A DNA stretch of 64,000 nt from Gammaproteobacteria bacterium (GCA_029881795.1 JAOULX010000005.1:62001-126000); one strand, 5' to 3'; numbered from the stretch's first letter, positions 36,780 to 45,773 are shown. Translations and numbers: made by a program. Notes: a model not told the origin generated them from the letters alone.

Positions 36780-37028
36780 TATTAACTCCTCGGTTTTATT
36801 TCACCGGATCTATCTGCCGGTATGTTTATTTATCTTTTATTAACATCACATTCTGCACCTGAATACAGGCACAAAGCAATAGATCAATATTTCTTGTCTT
36901 AGGCTAAATAATATTAATACATCACTGCAGCAGCGTAAGCAGGCCATGACATTTATATTTTTTATCTACAAATAAAAAGAGCTTAAGATATGACGCTTAT
37001 TTTTCAAATATTTAAGAGCAACATAAGG

Positions 37029-37589
37029 CTAAAATTCTTTTGCGCCATTTTCATGGAGTAATTTTACTAGCGCCCACTCATCTCTTGATTTTGCAAAACG
37101 GATAGCTGACATACCATACTGATTCGGCACATTCAGATCAGCACCATGTTCAATAAGCCGCTTCACCATATTGGTTCTCCCGGTTATTACAGCTGACCAT
37201 ATTGGCGTGGTGCCGAGTTTATTTTTAGCCTCTAATTCAGCACCCTTTGCAACCAGCATATCAATAATTTCAGGCTTATCACTCCAGGCAGCATGTTTCA
37301 GCGCACTGTCACCCTGATTATCAATAAGATTGATCGCGGCACCGTTCTCAAGCAATAACGCAACTATCTCGACATGACCAAAAGATGCCGCACGCATCAG
37401 TGCGGTTGTTCCTTTATAGTCTCGCTGGTCTGGCATTGCTGTCTTGCCAATGATGGATTTGACTGCTGAGTAATCAGCGGATCTGACTGCTTTAAAAAGC
37501 TCGCGATTATACTCAGCAGAAAAGCAGCTTGTTATATATAAAAACGACATCGCAAATATAAAAATGGCTGAAAATATGTTTTTCATCAA
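37029..37589 (-). CDS. Secreted ankyrin-repeat protein
   Basis: 186 residues. A signal peptide (IFSAIFIFAMSFLYITSCFS) leads into four to five ankyrin repeats, seen in TALMRAASFGHVEIVALLLE, ALKHAAWSDKPEIIDMLVAK, PIWSAVITGRTNMVKRLIEH and AIRFAKSRDEWALVKLLHEN. The fold binds proteins; periplasmic ankyrin proteins in other gammaproteobacteria help catalase or toxin systems, but no partner is visible here. It sits alone. Confidence 0.85.
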   Translation of the reverse strand: MMKNIFSAIFIFAMSFLYITSCFSAEYNRELFKAVRSADYSAVKSIIGKTAMPDQRDYKGTTALMRAASFGHVEIVALLLENGAAINLIDNQGDSALKHAAWSDKPEIIDMLVAKGAELEAKNKLGTTPIWSAVITGRTNMVKRLIEHGADLNVPNQYGMSAIRFAKSRDEWALVKLLHENGAKEF

Positions 37590-37683
37590 TACATCCCGGA
37601 TAAATTATTTAACAGGTATTGAGTTCATTTTAAACTATTAGTTCCGTATTATTTTCTGGAATGATTTAACTATAATCGTCTGC

Positions 37684-37779
37684 TCACTTACTTTTGTACC
37701 AAGCCAGCAGAGCAACAGCCACAACTATTATCAGCACCGACAGATACACAATCAATCTGAATATATCTTTATCGATCAT
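37684..37779 (-). CDS. 31-residue single-helix membrane microprotein
   Basis: ATG at 37777-37779 to TGA at 37684-37686. The product begins MIDKDIFRL and is then almost wholly hydrophobic (LIVYLSVLIIVVAVALLAW) before ending YKSK, a one-helix membrane protein with a positive tail. The start lies within the last codons of the DUF2721 gene, overlapping it by 11 bases in another frame, so translation may be coupled. GGA and AAAGG precede the ATG at 11 and 2 bases. The length is short enough for chance, but composition and coupling favour a real gene. Confidence 0.5.
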   Translation of the reverse strand: MIDKDIFRLIVYLSVLIIVVAVALLAWYKSK

Positions 37780-38176
37780 CGCCTTTTTCCAGCGCATTAA
37801 GCTCGAGGTTTAACGCATGAACTGACAGCAATACTTCGTAAAAAGAATAGGCAAGTGATAGCAGCATCATGATTAGACTCACTGCAAAAATCAGCTTGCC
37901 GACAAACAATAACTGGGCAAACAAAGCAAACATACTCATCACGCACATAAAAAGACCACCAACACCAAAACCCTGCATATTACGAATCAGGCAAACCCGT
38001 TTTCGTAACGTTTGCATCTGCTCCATCAGAAGTGTGTCTGGAAGAGTTTTATAACTAGCGCTCATCGAGCGTATTCTCGATGTCAGTGCATTAAAACGAT
38101 TATTATAAGCAACCAGCAATAATGAAACTGCCGGAAATAATAATGCAGGGGTGGTCAGTGTAATTTCAGGGATCAT
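37769..38176 (-). CDS. DUF2721 membrane protein
   Basis: 135 residues with one N-terminal and two C-terminal hydrophobic segments (about 8-24, 70-92, 94-112). The opening TTPALLFPAVSLLLVAYNNR is the usual start of DUF2721. Function unknown; the middle is a basic amphipathic helix (LRKRVCLIRN). Its last codons overlap the start of a 31-residue membrane microprotein. Confidence 0.82.
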   Translation of the reverse strand: MIPEITLTTPALLFPAVSLLLVAYNNRFNALTSRIRSMSASYKTLPDTLLMEQMQTLRKRVCLIRNMQGFGVGGLFMCVMSMFALFAQLLFVGKLIFAVSLIMMLLSLAYSFYEVLLSVHALNLELNALEKGDDR

Positions 38177-38231
38177 CGTTATCCATTATAGGTAAAATTG
38201 TAAACAGGCCACGCATCTTCGTGACATTTTA

Positions 38232-39227
38232 TTACTGCTCAAAGTGCTCCATCAAATAGCACAGGCAATCCTGACGAATAACGTCGATATTACGGGTGAA
38301 CATGGCCGGTATCACCGTTTTTTTCAAAATGATTTTATCACCTTCTGCTTTAAAATAGCTCTCATAGACATTATTACCTTGCTCATCCTGGACTTCAAAC
38401 GGTTCTGATTCTGACTGGCTAACTTCGGCAAACTCCGTGTTTTCTTTTACCTCACGAAAATTATACAGCTCAATACTGGCTTCCAGTTTTATCTCAGCAC
38501 TACCATCAAAACTAAAATCCATTTCCTTGTTTACAGTCACTCTGGCTACGGTATGCAATAAATCGATATCTGTCGGGTTATGATCCGGTAAATTATCAAG
38601 CTGCAGCACAGTATCAAGATATCGACTTGCATGAGAGATACCATCAAGCTCACCTACTTTACCACATTCAAGCGTCACCGCCGGGCAGATAGCTGAAAAC
38701 GCCTGCGACTGAACGCCAATCGGCGTTGTAAAATAGACAACGGTGTGACTGAATAATCTTGCCAGCTGTAGATACTGTGCACTGACACGATTAACACAGC
38801 CGTAATGCGGATTTCTTCCAGTATTATTATGCAGATCTATACTTGCAAACGGTTTGTGTTTTTTCATGATATCAACAACCTGTTGCATCAAACGCGTTTC
38901 CTGGCAATCAGCATGATCTGTTCCCGGCCAGACTCGGTTATAATCGGGCTGACCTTCAAGCACTCGCTGGTCTTGTTCAGCCGCACTGACATTTCCTATA
39001 AACAATGACAGTGAACGGGGTAAGGGCTTTTTTTCATAGCTTTTAAGCACTGCTTGTAATGCAAACAGCCCACTGCTTTCATTGCCGTGCAGTAACGTTG
39101 AGACAAATAATGGTCGAGGATTTTTGCCCTGTAAATGAATCAGCGTTGGCGAACCCAGCATCGCCTTCAGTTGATCAGGTTTCGCATCCAGAAAACCATC
39201 TGGCAGGGTTGTCATTTCATTCAGCAT
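38232..39227 (-). CDS. Succinylglutamate desuccinylase/aspartoacylase-family zinc hydrolase
   Basis: 331 residues from ATG 39227, chosen for GGGA eight bases upstream and an 11-base overlap with the preceding stop; ATG 39251 and 39215 are alternatives. The M14-like zinc site is visible as LLHGNESSG (H and E ligands) with SIDLHNNTGRNPHYG later. Members cleave N-acyl amino acids or small amides. It is coupled to a GCS2-family ligase, a recurrent pair, so the two probably make and break an amide bond in one unknown pathway. Confidence 0.84.
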   Translation of the reverse strand: MLNEMTTLPDGFLDAKPDQLKAMLGSPTLIHLQGKNPRPLFVSTLLHGNESSGLFALQAVLKSYEKKPLPRSLSLFIGNVSAAEQDQRVLEGQPDYNRVWPGTDHADCQETRLMQQVVDIMKKHKPFASIDLHNNTGRNPHYGCVNRVSAQYLQLARLFSHTVVYFTTPIGVQSQAFSAICPAVTLECGKVGELDGISHASRYLDTVLQLDNLPDHNPTDIDLLHTVARVTVNKEMDFSFDGSAEIKLEASIELYNFREVKENTEFAEVSQSESEPFEVQDEQGNNVYESYFKAEGDKIILKKTVIPAMFTRNIDVIRQDCLCYLMEHFEQ

Positions 39228-40668
39228 TAAGTAATTCCCAGTCCCATTCATGTACGCATTTCCCAGAATTTTGTCTTATATAATATTGCTCAGTTAACAG
39301 TGTCATATCTTTTCCATAACGGGCAACAAATTGTTGTTGCCAGTTACTACCGGTGCAGCCACTGCCAACCCTTTGCTCGATTATATCAAGGTAATAATCA
39401 CTGTCTTTTTTATCGATACCCAGCTTCTGCAACCCGGCTCTGGCACAGTTAATAAGACGCTGATCAAACAGTCTCTTAATGGAATATTTATTACCATCAC
39501 TCCATTTAACACTGGCAGCAATGCCATAGCGCGCTGCCTCATAGAAATTATCTTTTGCTGTTGCAAACTCAGCAAGCTCACCGTTAACCGGTTCCTGCTC
39601 TGCAAAATAATTTACCAGTCCATAATAAAGGGCCATATTAGCTGTCTGATCTTTAACCGTTGGCCCTGCCGGCATCACTCTGTGTTCTATTCTGAGATGT
39701 GGAACACCCTCATTATTAAAACCCAGTATCGGCCTGTTCCAGCGCCAGATTGTACCGTTTTGCAGTCGTAAATATTGCATCTCTTGTGTATTTGAACTGA
39801 ACCGCATAGGTAGTAGCACAGGAAAATGATTCAGGTTTTCGTCAAAACATTCCATCAGGCTGCGTCGGCAATAGTCGCTGCCAAAACTGACGCGATGTAA
39901 TGGCCCCTCAGCTGCAGATGCGTAACCACCTGTCTCTACCGCTTGCTCAAATAATGGTATCCGGCTTTCCTGCCACAGGTTTTTTTCAAATAAGTAAGGT
40001 GAATTTGCTGAGGCAGCAACGGTAAAGGCTGAAACAAAAACTGACGCATTATAATAGGCAACCGCTTTATCTTGCGGAACCTGCAAATGGAGCTGCAGTG
40101 ATGTCGCAGCTGACTCCAACATGACATCATAATGTTCTGATCGCAGATTTTCGTTGCCCACTATATTAAGGCACAGCGGCCGGCCCTTGCGGGTTTTTAA
40201 CACCTGTTCATTTAATGCCTGATAACGCAGCATATTCGACATATTTTTGACTGCAAGATCACTGTTTTTCAGAGTGGGTAGGATACCGACAGCAAGCGTT
40301 TTCGCTTGCATTAATGCGGCGGTCTTGTTACATCGATTCCAAAGCTGCTCCATTTCATTATTAAATAAAGAGAGCGCATTATTACTCAGACCATGAGGGT
40401 CCACATTCAGTTCGATATTAAACTTTGCCAGCTCGGCAGATAGGTAAGCAGAATCAAAACGTTCAATAAATTCCTGATTAATATTGGCAGGTCTGAAATT
40501 CTGATCAGTCAGACAGGCTTCCAGCTCAAGTCCAGCGACGTATTTATCAGCTTCAAAACAATCGTTTTCAAACCATTGCCGAAGCACAGCTGTTTCTTTT
40601 TTTAAATGTTTATCAAATAACTCAAAATCGACCGCGCTAAAACTGCGCTTATTGATTTCCTGCCCCAT
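39217..40668 (-). CDS. Glutamate-cysteine ligase-like (GCS2 family) amide ligase
   Basis: 483 residues. The N-terminal YVAGLELEACLTDQNFRPAN holds the GxExE-like metal site of GCS2 carboxylate-amine ligases; IELNVDPH, HLQVPQ and RIEHRVMPAGPT are further family patches. GCS2 enzymes join glutamate, or another carboxylate, to an amine using ATP. This one is longer than YbdK (about 370) and lies upstream of and overlapping an aspartoacylase-type hydrolase. True gamma-glutamylcysteine synthesis is only one possibility. Confidence 0.78.
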   Translation of the reverse strand: MGQEINKRSFSAVDFELFDKHLKKETAVLRQWFENDCFEADKYVAGLELEACLTDQNFRPANINQEFIERFDSAYLSAELAKFNIELNVDPHGLSNNALSLFNNEMEQLWNRCNKTAALMQAKTLAVGILPTLKNSDLAVKNMSNMLRYQALNEQVLKTRKGRPLCLNIVGNENLRSEHYDVMLESAATSLQLHLQVPQDKAVAYYNASVFVSAFTVAASANSPYLFEKNLWQESRIPLFEQAVETGGYASAAEGPLHRVSFGSDYCRRSLMECFDENLNHFPVLLPMRFSSNTQEMQYLRLQNGTIWRWNRPILGFNNEGVPHLRIEHRVMPAGPTVKDQTANMALYYGLVNYFAEQEPVNGELAEFATAKDNFYEAARYGIAASVKWSDGNKYSIKRLFDQRLINCARAGLQKLGIDKKDSDYYLDIIEQRVGSGCTGSNWQQQFVARYGKDMTLLTEQYYIRQNSGKCVHEWDWELLNAE

Positions 40669-41038
40669 AAAGCTGCCTCTATGTCCTGACCTATGACGTC
40701 ATTGAACCTTAACTATACAAATATCTACAATACGATAGTAGCGTTTTTTTCAGATCACAGATGATTTCAGACAATCTTCAATAAATTGTCTGAAATCAAT
40801 GACAGCAATCATTCAGACCCTTTATTATTATATTGCTGAGATTACTGTATATCGCTCATTTGCATCATGCTCAATACAATATATCTATATCACGGACACA
40901 ATCTACACTATACTGATCATGTCCAACCGTGCTTATTCTGAATAAGCGCTCATCAATAACAGGCTTTCAGAAGCCACTAAAGATACCTGCTGATAACCCA
41001 GAAAGTTTAAGCCTTGAATAATACCAGCGGAGTAAATT
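40669..41038. promoter_or_regulatory. Divergent intergenic region with long perfect hairpin
   Basis: 370 bp between the leftward ligase gene and the rightward DksA-like gene. TGATTTCAGACAAT (40762-40775) is perfectly mirrored at 40785-40798 around a nine-base AT-rich loop; no T-run follows on either strand. A smaller GCTTATT/AATAAGC hairpin lies near 40935-40955. The rest is AT-rich and must hold both promoters. Confidence 0.5.
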
Positions 41039-41371
41039 ATGAAAAATATCGAAGACTATAAGCACCAGTTAGAAACGCTTCGCGAAGAGTTCAGAGAACG
41101 TATTATCGCGCTTGACAAAGATCTTCATCATACTGAAGAGCCAGTTGAAAAAGACTTTTCAGAACAGGCAACGCAGCTTGAAAACAGTGATGTACTTAAT
41201 GCTCTCGATGACGAAGCCAGATCAGCCATTATCCAGATTGATAACGCCCTGTTCAGAATCAGCAACGACTCTTTTGGTATTTGCGAAGCATGTGGCAAAC
41301 CGATCAATGAAGATCGTCTGCAGGCAATTCCATACGCCAGTCTCTGTATTAAATGTGCTGAAGCAGGCTAG
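41039..41371 (+). CDS. DksA/TraR-family zinc-finger regulator
   Basis: 110 residues: an N-terminal coiled-coil (about 1-70, rich in E, K, L) then the C4 zinc finger CEACGKPI...CIKC (about 82-107) of the DksA/TraR family. Such proteins insert the coiled-coil into the RNA polymerase secondary channel. It is shorter than DksA itself (about 150), so more likely a paralogue. It is followed by a good terminator and is probably a single-gene unit. Confidence 0.85.
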   Translation: MKNIEDYKHQLETLREEFRERIIALDKDLHHTEEPVEKDFSEQATQLENSDVLNALDDEARSAIIQIDNALFRISNDSFGICEACGKPINEDRLQAIPYASLCIKCAEAG

Positions 41372-41383
41372 ACCTGCCACTAT

Positions 41384-41409
41384 AAAAAAAGAGCCGAAGC
41401 TCTTTTTTT
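41384..41409 (+). terminator. Intrinsic terminator after the DksA-like gene
   Basis: AAAAAAAGAGC pairs with GCTCTTTTTTT around a CGAA tetraloop. Its symmetry makes it able to stop transcripts from both sides, including the leftward gene ending at 41434. Confidence 0.88.
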
Positions 41410-41433
41410 ACTGGTATTAATAATTGTAAGCGG

Positions 41434-41943
41434 TCAGAAATCCCCGCTGGCACCGGCCTGCATGATCTGAATTAAAGTGGTATTTATTCTGCTTGCAATT
41501 TTCTTCAGATCCGGCGGCAGCACGCTGTTATTGATCAACATATTCAGGTTAATCATCATCAGCCAGTTCTTGCCTTCCGCATCCTCTACCAGTGCAATCC
41601 TGCATGGCATATAGGCTGCAAAAATTGGGTTGAAACGAACCATTTCAAACGCATCCGAAGGGTTACAAAACTGAAAAATTTCCAGCCGTCCTGAATCAAT
41701 ACCCCGCGCTTTCAGCTCTTTAGATAATGGCTGATGCGCAACAAACTTCATATTCAGCTCAATCGCTTTAGACTTAATAGCCACGATAGCATCATCTGCA
41801 CTGACATCCTCTGCCAACTGTATCTTGGTAACGGTTTGCGACACATCAAACATCACCAGTGGCGGCGTTTCTTTAGCTGCAAATACTGAAACAGAAAACA
41901 GTGAAATAAAACAAATTAATATAAGTTTATGTAAAGTATTCAT
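41434..41943 (-). CDS. Secreted DUF302 domain protein
   Basis: 169 residues from ATG 41943, chosen because AAGGA lies six bases upstream; an ATG at 42000 would extend the N-terminus before a clear signal peptide (HKLILICFISLFSVSVFA). The mature part has the DUF302 pattern: alternating strands with KFVAHQPLS, RLEIFQFCNPSDAFEMV and PCRIALVED. The family binds or senses small molecules in the periplasm, but function is unproven. It shares a strand with the membrane gene upstream. Confidence 0.82.
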   Translation of the reverse strand: MNTLHKLILICFISLFSVSVFAAKETPPLVMFDVSQTVTKIQLAEDVSADDAIVAIKSKAIELNMKFVAHQPLSKELKARGIDSGRLEIFQFCNPSDAFEMVRFNPIFAAYMPCRIALVEDAEGKNWLMMINLNMLINNSVLPPDLKKIASRINTTLIQIMQAGASGDF

Positions 41944-42013
41944 AACACGTCCTTTTTTGTTAATTAACATAACTGTTAAAATTAAATTAGCAGATATCAC
42001 TTATTAAACTTTC

Positions 42014-42538
42014 TTAAACATCCTTTTTCGACTTACCGATGACCTGGCATATATCGCCATCTTTAAGCCCACCTTCAAACAGCGTGTAGCGACCCAGCAC
42101 CTTTACCACATCATCAGATCTTCTGATTTCAAGCCGCAGAAAATAATCCTGTAAAATCTTCCGATACTTTTCTTGCTGAAAATTCTTCATCAGGTATATA
42201 AAAAAATATTTGAAAAAATCCGATGTCAGCATATTGCCCGGCGCTCTCAGATAATGATAACTGTTATCTACTGCCAGATTGACTGAAAATGTAATCAGGT
42301 CCATCTTTTTGGTTTGACTTTGCAGAAACCGCTTGTAGATCACGGAAGATAACAGCCCCGCAACAATTAGCACTACAGCATAAACCACATACTCTCGAAA
42401 CATTAACTCAAAAGGAATATATTGGGTTAATGAAAAATATTCATAAACACCCCATAACACAGGCAACAGTGTCAGAAAGAATACCAGCTGCGTAGTTTTG
42501 CCGGGAAGCTTTTTGGGTGAAATTAAAACAGGGCTCAT
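42014..42538 (-). CDS. Hypothetical two-helix membrane protein
   Basis: 174 residues, no family recognised. Two membrane helices (about 17-36 and 48-67) are followed by a cytoplasmic-looking region with many basic and aromatic residues (YHYLRAPGNM, FIYLMKNFQQEKYRKI) and a C-terminal strand-rich end (GRYTLFEGGLKDGDICQVIG). It lies 71 bp upstream of the DUF302 gene on the same strand; a shared transcript is possible. Confidence 0.7.
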   Translation of the reverse strand: MSPVLISPKKLPGKTTQLVFFLTLLPVLWGVYEYFSLTQYIPFELMFREYVVYAVVLIVAGLLSSVIYKRFLQSQTKKMDLITFSVNLAVDNSYHYLRAPGNMLTSDFFKYFFIYLMKNFQQEKYRKILQDYFLRLEIRRSDDVVKVLGRYTLFEGGLKDGDICQVIGKSKKDV

Positions 42539-42698
42539 TAAGATTGCCCCCGATACTGATTACATATACTCATCATAAACACTAAATGTGTCTCCACAGT
42601 GCAGTTGTTTCATCCCTCAAACAAAATTAATAAAGGTTTTAATACTAAAAAACCACTCAGACTTGCCTGATATTTATCCGGCAAGCTATATTCACTCA

Positions 42699-42950
42699 CT
42701 ACTCATCTGTCCAGCTTGTTTGTAAATACAGTTTTTCAACTTTTTCACGAGCCCATAAAGTTTTACGTAAAAACTTAAGGCTTGAGGACAGACTCGGATC
42801 TTGAGTAAAACAGTTAATATTGATGCGTCGGCCTAATTCTTCCCAGCCATAATATTCAACCAGCCGAGTCAGTAAGACTTTAAGAGTGATGCCGTGTAAT
42901 GGATCCTGCGCCCGTTGATCCGGCCCTGTTTCCGCCACAGTATCACTCAT
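42699..42950 (-). CDS. VF530-family small DNA-binding protein (DUF2132)
   Basis: 83 residues. [20 protein letters not shown], then [20 protein letters not shown] and [14 protein letters not shown], match the VF530 family of small basic proteins, with a fold thought to bind double-stranded DNA. Its ATG overlaps the stop of the RRM-protein gene (ATGA), so the two are translated together. The family's role is unknown. Confidence 0.87.
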   Translation of the reverse strand: MSDTVAETGPDQRAQDPLHGITLKVLLTRLVEYYGWEELGRRININCFTQDPSLSSSLKFLRKTLWAREKVEKLYLQTSWTDE

Positions 42951-43201
42951 TCTTTTTCCTGCTTCTCTTCCGCCTTTTTAACCCGGATTTTGTTGCCTGC
43001 CAGATCTTTACCGTTCAACGTTTTCATCGCTGCTTTTGCCTCTCCAGCTTTGGGCATTTCGACAAAACCGAAACCTTTTGAACCACCGCTGTTCTGGTCC
43101 ATAACGAGATGGCACGACTGCACACTGCCAAAGCCTTCAAACACGCTTCTGAGCTCAGTCTCGGTGGTACTGCGAGACAGATTGCGCACCAATAGTTTCA
43201 T
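42947..43201 (-). CDS. RRM-type RNA-binding protein
   Basis: 84 residues, a single RNA recognition motif: RNP2 is KLLVRNL (2-8) and RNP1 is KGFGFVEM (about 43-50), with the aromatic residues needed to stack on RNA bases. A lysine/glutamate tail follows. Bacterial single-RRM proteins (cyanobacterial Rbp type) are small RNA-binding proteins, some cold-induced. It is translationally coupled to a VF530-type DNA-binding protein. Confidence 0.9.
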   Translation of the reverse strand: MKLLVRNLSRSTTETELRSVFEGFGSVQSCHLVMDQNSGGSKGFGFVEMPKAGEAKAAMKTLNGKDLAGNKIRVKKAEEKQEKE

Positions 43202-43256
43202 ATAATTTCCAGGGTTATATTAATCGCCAGATTATACATGATCTCAGCATCATGTA

Positions 43257-44693
43257 TCACTCTGCCTGAGTCTTCGAATCAGCCTCAGCAATATCATTTT
43301 TGTCATTTTTTGTCGCTGGCTTATCAGAATCTGGATCTGTCTCAGCAACATCCACTTCGTTATCTGCTTTCAGATCAGGCTTTTTCTCGGTATTTGTCTC
43401 TTGTATAAAAGCTGAATTTTCAGGCGTTTTTTCAGCTGGCTTGATTTCAGCTTCTGTTGCTGCTTCTGTTGCTGCTTCTGTTTCGGCTTCTGTTCCGGCT
43501 TCTGCTCCGGCTTCTGCTCCGGCTTCTGTTCCGGCTTCTGCTCCAGCTCCAGCTTCTGTTGCTGCAGCAGCTACAGGTTTTTGCTGTAATGCTGTCAGTT
43601 TATTCGTAGCCTCATCAAGCTGTAATCGTAAACTCTGATTTTCATTATTTACTGACAGCAACTCTTGCTCTTTAGCTTTTAGTTTCTCATTAATCACTTT
43701 AAGCGCTGCACTGGTCTCACTCTTATTGCCTGCTAACAGGCTGTTGACCTTACTGACAGCCGAGGAGCTCTTTGTCGCTTTTCTAGCCAGTCTGTCCGCC
43801 TGATCTGCAATAGTAAGGCCGATCCCCGATTCAGCGTTCATTGCCTCTGCGATTTTCTCTAGCAGTGATTCTATATAGAGCGCTCTTTGTTCTGCCTGCT
43901 TTTCTTCCATGCCTTTGGTTGCTTTTACTTCCTTCGCAATCAGATAGGCATGATTGGCTTCCTGCATAGCCAGATTGCCGGCCTTTTCTGCCTCATCTTG
44001 CTTTAGGTAATGCTGTTTTATAAATTCACCGGCTTGATGAATTTTTTGTTCTGCGCTTTTATAGGTTACGACAGCCAATTCATCAGCCTTTTCATCCTTG
44101 GCCTTTTTCAGCACATCTTCTGCTAAGCCAACATATTTTTTATACAGTGTATCTATTTCAAGTGATGTCAGGCTCTTCAGTAGTGCATTTTCATCGCTAA
44201 CGGCTGCCGCTACATTGCCACTCTCCAGCGCTGAAAACAGTTCCGTCAGATCTTCTTTACGACTGTTAAATTCGGATTCGAAATATTTTTCAGCACCAAT
44301 ATCCCGGATCCGTAAAAACTGCTCAAGACTGCGGCTTAACTTGCGCTTAACCAGGGCTTTATTCTTTACACCTGCCAGTACCATCTGTCTGGCCTTGAAA
44401 CTTGACTCGAGCAATTTCACGTTATTTTTAGACTGCATGAATATGCGCGCCTCTGAGATGGCTTCTTCAGCAGCTTTCATATGCAGCGGAGCATACATAC
44501 CAAGCTCTTCACGTTTTGCCTGCTTTATTAATTCTTCTGCCTCTTCCAGCGCCTGTTGCGGACTAATGGTTGCATTTAATGCCTGCTTTCTCGCCTCAGC
44601 CTCGAGCTTCTGGCTATTCTTTAGCTGCTGCGATGCACAGCCAGTTATGGTGACCGTGATTAAAAACAAGGCAATCATCTTTTGGTATTTCAT
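43257..44693 (-). CDS. Coiled-coil lipoprotein with Ala/Glu/Gly tetrapeptide repeats
   Basis: 478 residues. A lipoprotein signal (ALFLITVTITGC) leads to a long alpha-helical, alanine/lysine/glutamate-rich body with helical repeats (about 40-370) reminiscent of DUF4398-like envelope proteins. Near residue 380 begins a run of EAGA, EAGT and EAAT units, four residues each, encoded by 12-bp repeats, then an acidic tail. It should be anchored in the outer or inner membrane facing the periplasm. No name can be given. Confidence 0.78.
   Translation of the reverse strand: MKYQKMIALFLITVTITGCASQQLKNSQKLEAEARKQALNATISPQQALEEAEELIKQAKREELGMYAPLHMKAAEEAISEARIFMQSKNNVKLLESSFKARQMVLAGVKNKALVKRKLSRSLEQFLRIRDIGAEKYFESEFNSRKEDLTELFSALESGNVAAAVSDENALLKSLTSLEIDTLYKKYVGLAEDVLKKAKDEKADELAVVTYKSAEQKIHQAGEFIKQHYLKQDEAEKAGNLAMQEANHAYLIAKEVKATKGMEEKQAEQRALYIESLLEKIAEAMNAESGIGLTIADQADRLARKATKSSSAVSKVNSLLAGNKSETSAALKVINEKLKAKEQELLSVNNENQSLRLQLDEATNKLTALQQKPVAAAATEAGAGAEAGTEAGAEAGAEAGTEAETEAATEAATEAEIKPAEKTPENSAFIQETNTEKKPDLKADNEVDVAETDPDSDKPATKNDKNDIAEADSKTQAE
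43450..43572 (-). repeat. 12-bp tandem repeat region inside lipoprotein gene
   Basis: Units close to GCTTCTGTTCCG repeat about ten times with small changes. Because the unit is 12 bp, gain or loss would lengthen or shorten the protein by four residues without breaking the frame. Confidence 0.8.
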
Positions 44694-44915
44694 TTATAGA
44701 CCTTAATATTTTCTTATCTTGAAAGGCAGAACGCCGGTCTGGTCAAGTATAGTTCAGATTTATTTAAAAACCGCTGTCAACTGACCTATTTTGAGGTAAT
44801 TTCCCATTCAAACAATCCGCTGTTACTCTGTCTAACAGGCTTCTTAGTCATTCAAAACCCGCGTCATACTGGCTGCGCTATTCCATAGTGCCCCAATCTC
44901 ATGTATAAGACCCCT

Positions 44916-45773
44916 ATGAAAATCCCTAAGCGAATTCAACCTCTGGTCGAAGACGGTCTGGTCGACGAAGTCTTACGACAACTCATGAGCGGTAAGGAAG
45001 CCACTGTCTATATGGTTCGCAGTGGCAACGAACTGCGTTGCGCCAAAGTCTATAAAGAAGCCAGTAAACGTAGCTTTAAACAGGCTGTGCTTTATCAGGA
45101 AGGCCGAAAAGTCAGAAACAGCCGTCGCGCCCGCGCTATCGAAAAAGGCTCAAAATACGGCCGCGACCAGCAGGAAGAAGTCTGGCAAAATGCCGAGGTT
45201 GATGCACTCTACAAGCTCGCCAGTGCCGGTGTACGCGTCCCCAAACCCTATGGCTGTTTTGATGGTGTGTTACTAATGGAACTGATTACTGATCAGGATA
45301 ATCAGGTAGCTCCCCGCCTCAATGACGTCTCAATGTGTGCTGAACAGGCGCGCGAAGACCATGCGATTGTTATGCAGGACATTGTACGCATGCTTTGTGC
45401 AGGCATTGTGCATGGCGATCTGTCAGAATTTAATGTACTGGTTGATGAGTATGGCCCGGTTATTATTGATTTACCGCAGGCTGTTGACGCTGCAGCCAAC
45501 AATAACGCACAAAAAATGCTGGCAAGAGATGTCAACAATATGACCCAGTATTATTCTCAGTTCGCACCAGAACTTGAAAACACTCAATACGCCAAAGAAA
45601 TATGGGGACTTTATGAAAAAGGTGATCTTCACCCTGAAATAAACCTGACTGGTGAGTTTGAGGAAAGCACCGAGGAAACCGATGTCGATCTGGTGCTACT
45701 GGAGATTCAGGCCGCTTTAATTGAAGAGCAGGAAAGACTTCTTCGCATAAACGGCCAGAATGAATCCGATTAA
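44916..45773 (+). CDS. RIO-family serine kinase-like protein
   Basis: 285 residues from ATG 44916, where KIPKRIQPLVEDGLVDEVLR matches the usual start of the proteobacterial family; ATG 44901 adds five residues. The RIO kinase core is seen in GKEATVYMVRSG (nucleotide loop, with serine/threonine), CAKVYKE (catalytic lysine), IVHGDLSEFNVLV (catalytic loop with D and N) and VIIDLPQAVD (metal-binding D). Bacterial RIO proteins have unknown targets; the archaeal and eukaryotic ones act in ribosome maturation. A convergent gene ends 29 bp further on. Confidence 0.9.
   Translation: MKIPKRIQPLVEDGLVDEVLRQLMSGKEATVYMVRSGNELRCAKVYKEASKRSFKQAVLYQEGRKVRNSRRARAIEKGSKYGRDQQEEVWQNAEVDALYKLASAGVRVPKPYGCFDGVLLMELITDQDNQVAPRLNDVSMCAEQAREDHAIVMQDIVRMLCAGIVHGDLSEFNVLVDEYGPVIIDLPQAVDAAANNNAQKMLARDVNNMTQYYSQFAPELENTQYAKEIWGLYEKGDLHPEINLTGEFEESTEETDVDLVLLEIQAALIEEQERLLRINGQNESD

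Noticed and set aside
43300-43638. Plus-strand frame through the 12-bp repeats
   Set aside because: Product is only a run of A, S, V and P forced by the repeat; the minus-strand lipoprotein explains it.
44098-44706. Long open frame antisense to the lipoprotein gene
   Set aside because: Serine/alanine/phenylalanine-rich mirror of a biased coiled-coil gene; no ribosome site or domain.
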